Program-made: the position numbers and the translations under genes
In this document: in pieces, positions 4,719 through 5,618 of the stretch
Layout of the letters: each line of letters begins with the position of its first letter
Numbering within the stretch: the stretch's first letter is position 1
Source of the DNA: Myxococcales bacterium
GTDB taxonomy: Bacteria; Myxococcota_A; Polyangia; Polyangiales; Houyiibacteriaceae
Direction: 5' to 3'
Assembly: GCA_013002645.1 (NCBI GenBank)
Contig: JABDJF010000202.1
Coordinates: forward strand, 1-5,618
Length of the DNA: 5,618 nucleotides
Notes under the pieces: generated by a model
Seen by the model: only the letters and a program-made list of their open reading frames with translations
Told to the model about the DNA's origin: nothing
Databases searched by the model: none

Positions 4719-5579
4719 ATGAAAATTGGAATTGTGTCGATCAACGTGGGCGGACCCTCCACCGCCGAAGAAATGGTCCAAGTCGTGCAACATGCCGAGG
4801 CGGCTGGCATCGAATCAGTATGGACCTTTGAGCACGTGATCGTCCCGACGGACTACGAGTCGAAGTATCCGTATGCCCGCTCCGGGAAGATGGGGATCCC
4901 GCCGGAGGCGTGGTTTCTCGATCCACTGATTTCGTTGGCACACGTCGCCGCCGCGACGAAGACGATTCGATTGGGCACGGGCGTGAACATCTTCCCGCAG
5001 GCCAATCCGCTTCTCTTTGCCAAACAGGCCGCCAGCCTCGATGCGCTCAGCGGCGGACGTCTCACGCTCGGCCTCGGGATCGGCTGGCTTGCCGAGGAGT
5101 ACGCGGCGATGGGGACGCCCTTCAAACGGCGCGGCGCGCGCTTTGACGACTATCTCGCGGCGGTGAAGAAGGTCTGGAGCGGCGACGTCGTCGAGCACGA
5201 GAGCGAGTTCCTCTCCTGGCACGGCTTCAAGAGCCATCCGACGCCCGTGCAGAAACCACATCCGCCAATTCTGATTGGCGGCACGTCGATCAAGACCCTG
5301 CAACGGGTCGTGAGCGCCGCGGATGGCTGGTACGCACCGAGCGATTCGCAGAAGGAGCTCAGCGAAAAAATCACGTTGCTCAAAGAAATGGCCGCCGAGG
5401 CAGGGCGGCCATTCGAGTCGATCGACATCACGACGAACTGGCGCATCGCCAAGCGGCCGGACGCCCTCCCCGAGCTCGAAGAGCTCGGGATCAGCCGGGC
5501 TGTCGTGTTACTCGGCGCGACCGGAGAGTCCAATCCCAGGAAGGCGATCGACCTGATCGCCACGCGGGCCGGGCTGTAG
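4719..5579 (+). CDS. LLM-class (luciferase-like) oxidoreductase, probably F420-dependent
   Basis: A 286-residue TIM-barrel protein of the bacterial luciferase-like superfamily. It opens with MKIGIVSINVGG and a first helix (EEMVQVVQHAEAAGIESVW, 17-35), followed by EHVIVPTDY (38-46). Family hallmarks are IRLGTGVNIFPQANPLLFAKQ (83-103), LDALSGGRLTLGLGIGWLAEE (107-127), FKRRGARFDDY (135-145), and HPTPVQKPHPPILIGG (173-188), the usual strand before the C-terminal half with ADGWY (201-205). The pattern fits the F420-dependent subfamily typified by Rv2161c-like proteins (TIGR03619), although flavin use cannot be excluded; the substrate is unknown. Length is normal and no defect is seen. The ATG is chosen because MKIGI is the canonical first strand; the only strong Shine-Dalgarno is 21 nt upstream beyond a palindrome. 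It is probably a monocistronic unit separated from the lipoprotein gene by the hexamer array. F420 biosynthesis genes are not in the window. Confidence 0.9.
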   Translation: MKIGIVSINVGGPSTAEEMVQVVQHAEAAGIESVWTFEHVIVPTDYESKYPYARSGKMGIPPEAWFLDPLISLAHVAAATKTIRLGTGVNIFPQANPLLFAKQAASLDALSGGRLTLGLGIGWLAEEYAAMGTPFKRRGARFDDYLAAVKKVWSGDVVEHESEFLSWHGFKSHPTPVQKPHPPILIGGTSIKTLQRVVSAADGWYAPSDSQKELSEKITLLKEMAAEAGRPFESIDITTNWRIAKRPDALPELEELGISRAVVLLGATGESNPRKAIDLIATRAGL

Positions 5580-5618
5580 AGATCGGTACGAAGAGCGCGA
5601 CCTAGAACCCGGCTAAGC
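5580..5618. other. Trailing non-coding 39 bases
   Basis: Nothing recognisable follows the LLM stop. No T-tract terminator is seen, and too little sequence remains to tell whether a further gene begins or ends here. Confidence 0.5.

Noticed and set aside
4378..4722. Plus-strand frame running through the hexamer array and ending in an ATGA overlap with the LLM start
   Set aside because: Its first half is a shadow of the META lipoprotein and its second half is only the Val-x repeat; the ATGA overlap seems coincidental.
4356..4810. Minus-strand frames translating the hexamer array as Thr-Gly-Thr-Asp or Leu-Thr-Pro repeats
   Set aside because: They extend into two plus-strand genes, have no signal or domain, and simply translate the repeat.
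5568..5613. GCCGGG and CCCGGC inverted arms around the LLM stop as a terminator
   Set aside because: Arms of 6 bp are 34 nt apart and partly self-complementary, with no T-tract; this is expected by chance in GC-rich DNA.

Overview
The window is GC-rich bacterial chromosomal DNA with tightly packed genes. It most resembles a deltaproteobacterial or myxobacterial (Myxococcota) genome. Three things suggest this: a response regulator fused to a DUF4388 (PatA N-terminal-like) domain, several small lipoproteins including one with a Cys-rich module common in that group, and a degenerate hexamer tandem repeat between genes. The lineage is inferred from gene content, not from a marker gene.

Layout from left to right. 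(1) Positions 1-1019, minus strand: the N-terminal 339 residues of a REC-DUF4388 response regulator that starts at a GTG and runs off the left edge. (2) Positions 1020-1103: a short divergent intergenic region holding an 8-bp inverted repeat whose right arm contains the next start codon. (3) Positions 1104-1493, plus: a small lipoprotein with one IPT/TIG-like Ig fold. (4) Positions 1497-1676, minus: a 59-residue Cys-rich lipoprotein, tail to tail with the previous gene and only 3 nt away. (5) Positions 1747-3701, plus: a two-gene operon with a 4-nt overlap, made of a LytS-type membrane histidine kinase and a LytTR-type response regulator. (6) Positions 3771-4538, plus: a lipoprotein joining an NlpE-C-terminal-like domain to a META (HslJ-like) domain. 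(7) Positions 4539-4718: a non-coding gap with an 11-to-15-unit hexamer array and a perfect 15-bp palindrome just before the next gene. (8) Positions 4719-5579, plus: a luciferase-like (LLM class), probably F420-dependent oxidoreductase. (9) Positions 5580-5618: nothing recognisable.

How the parts may work together: the LytS/LytTR pair is a complete membrane-sensor-to-DNA-binding-regulator module. Its signal cannot be read from sequence. The three lipoproteins around it could be envelope components, but only the kinase and regulator are clearly co-transcribed. The REC-DUF4388 protein is a separate signalling protein with no DNA-binding domain in the visible part. The LLM oxidoreductase looks metabolically unrelated. 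I see no mobile element, CRISPR array, tRNA or rRNA, and no convincing new multi-gene system. The least ordinary items are the 59-residue lipoprotein, the hexamer array with its 36-bp higher-order duplication, and the palindrome sitting between a distant Shine-Dalgarno and the LLM start codon.
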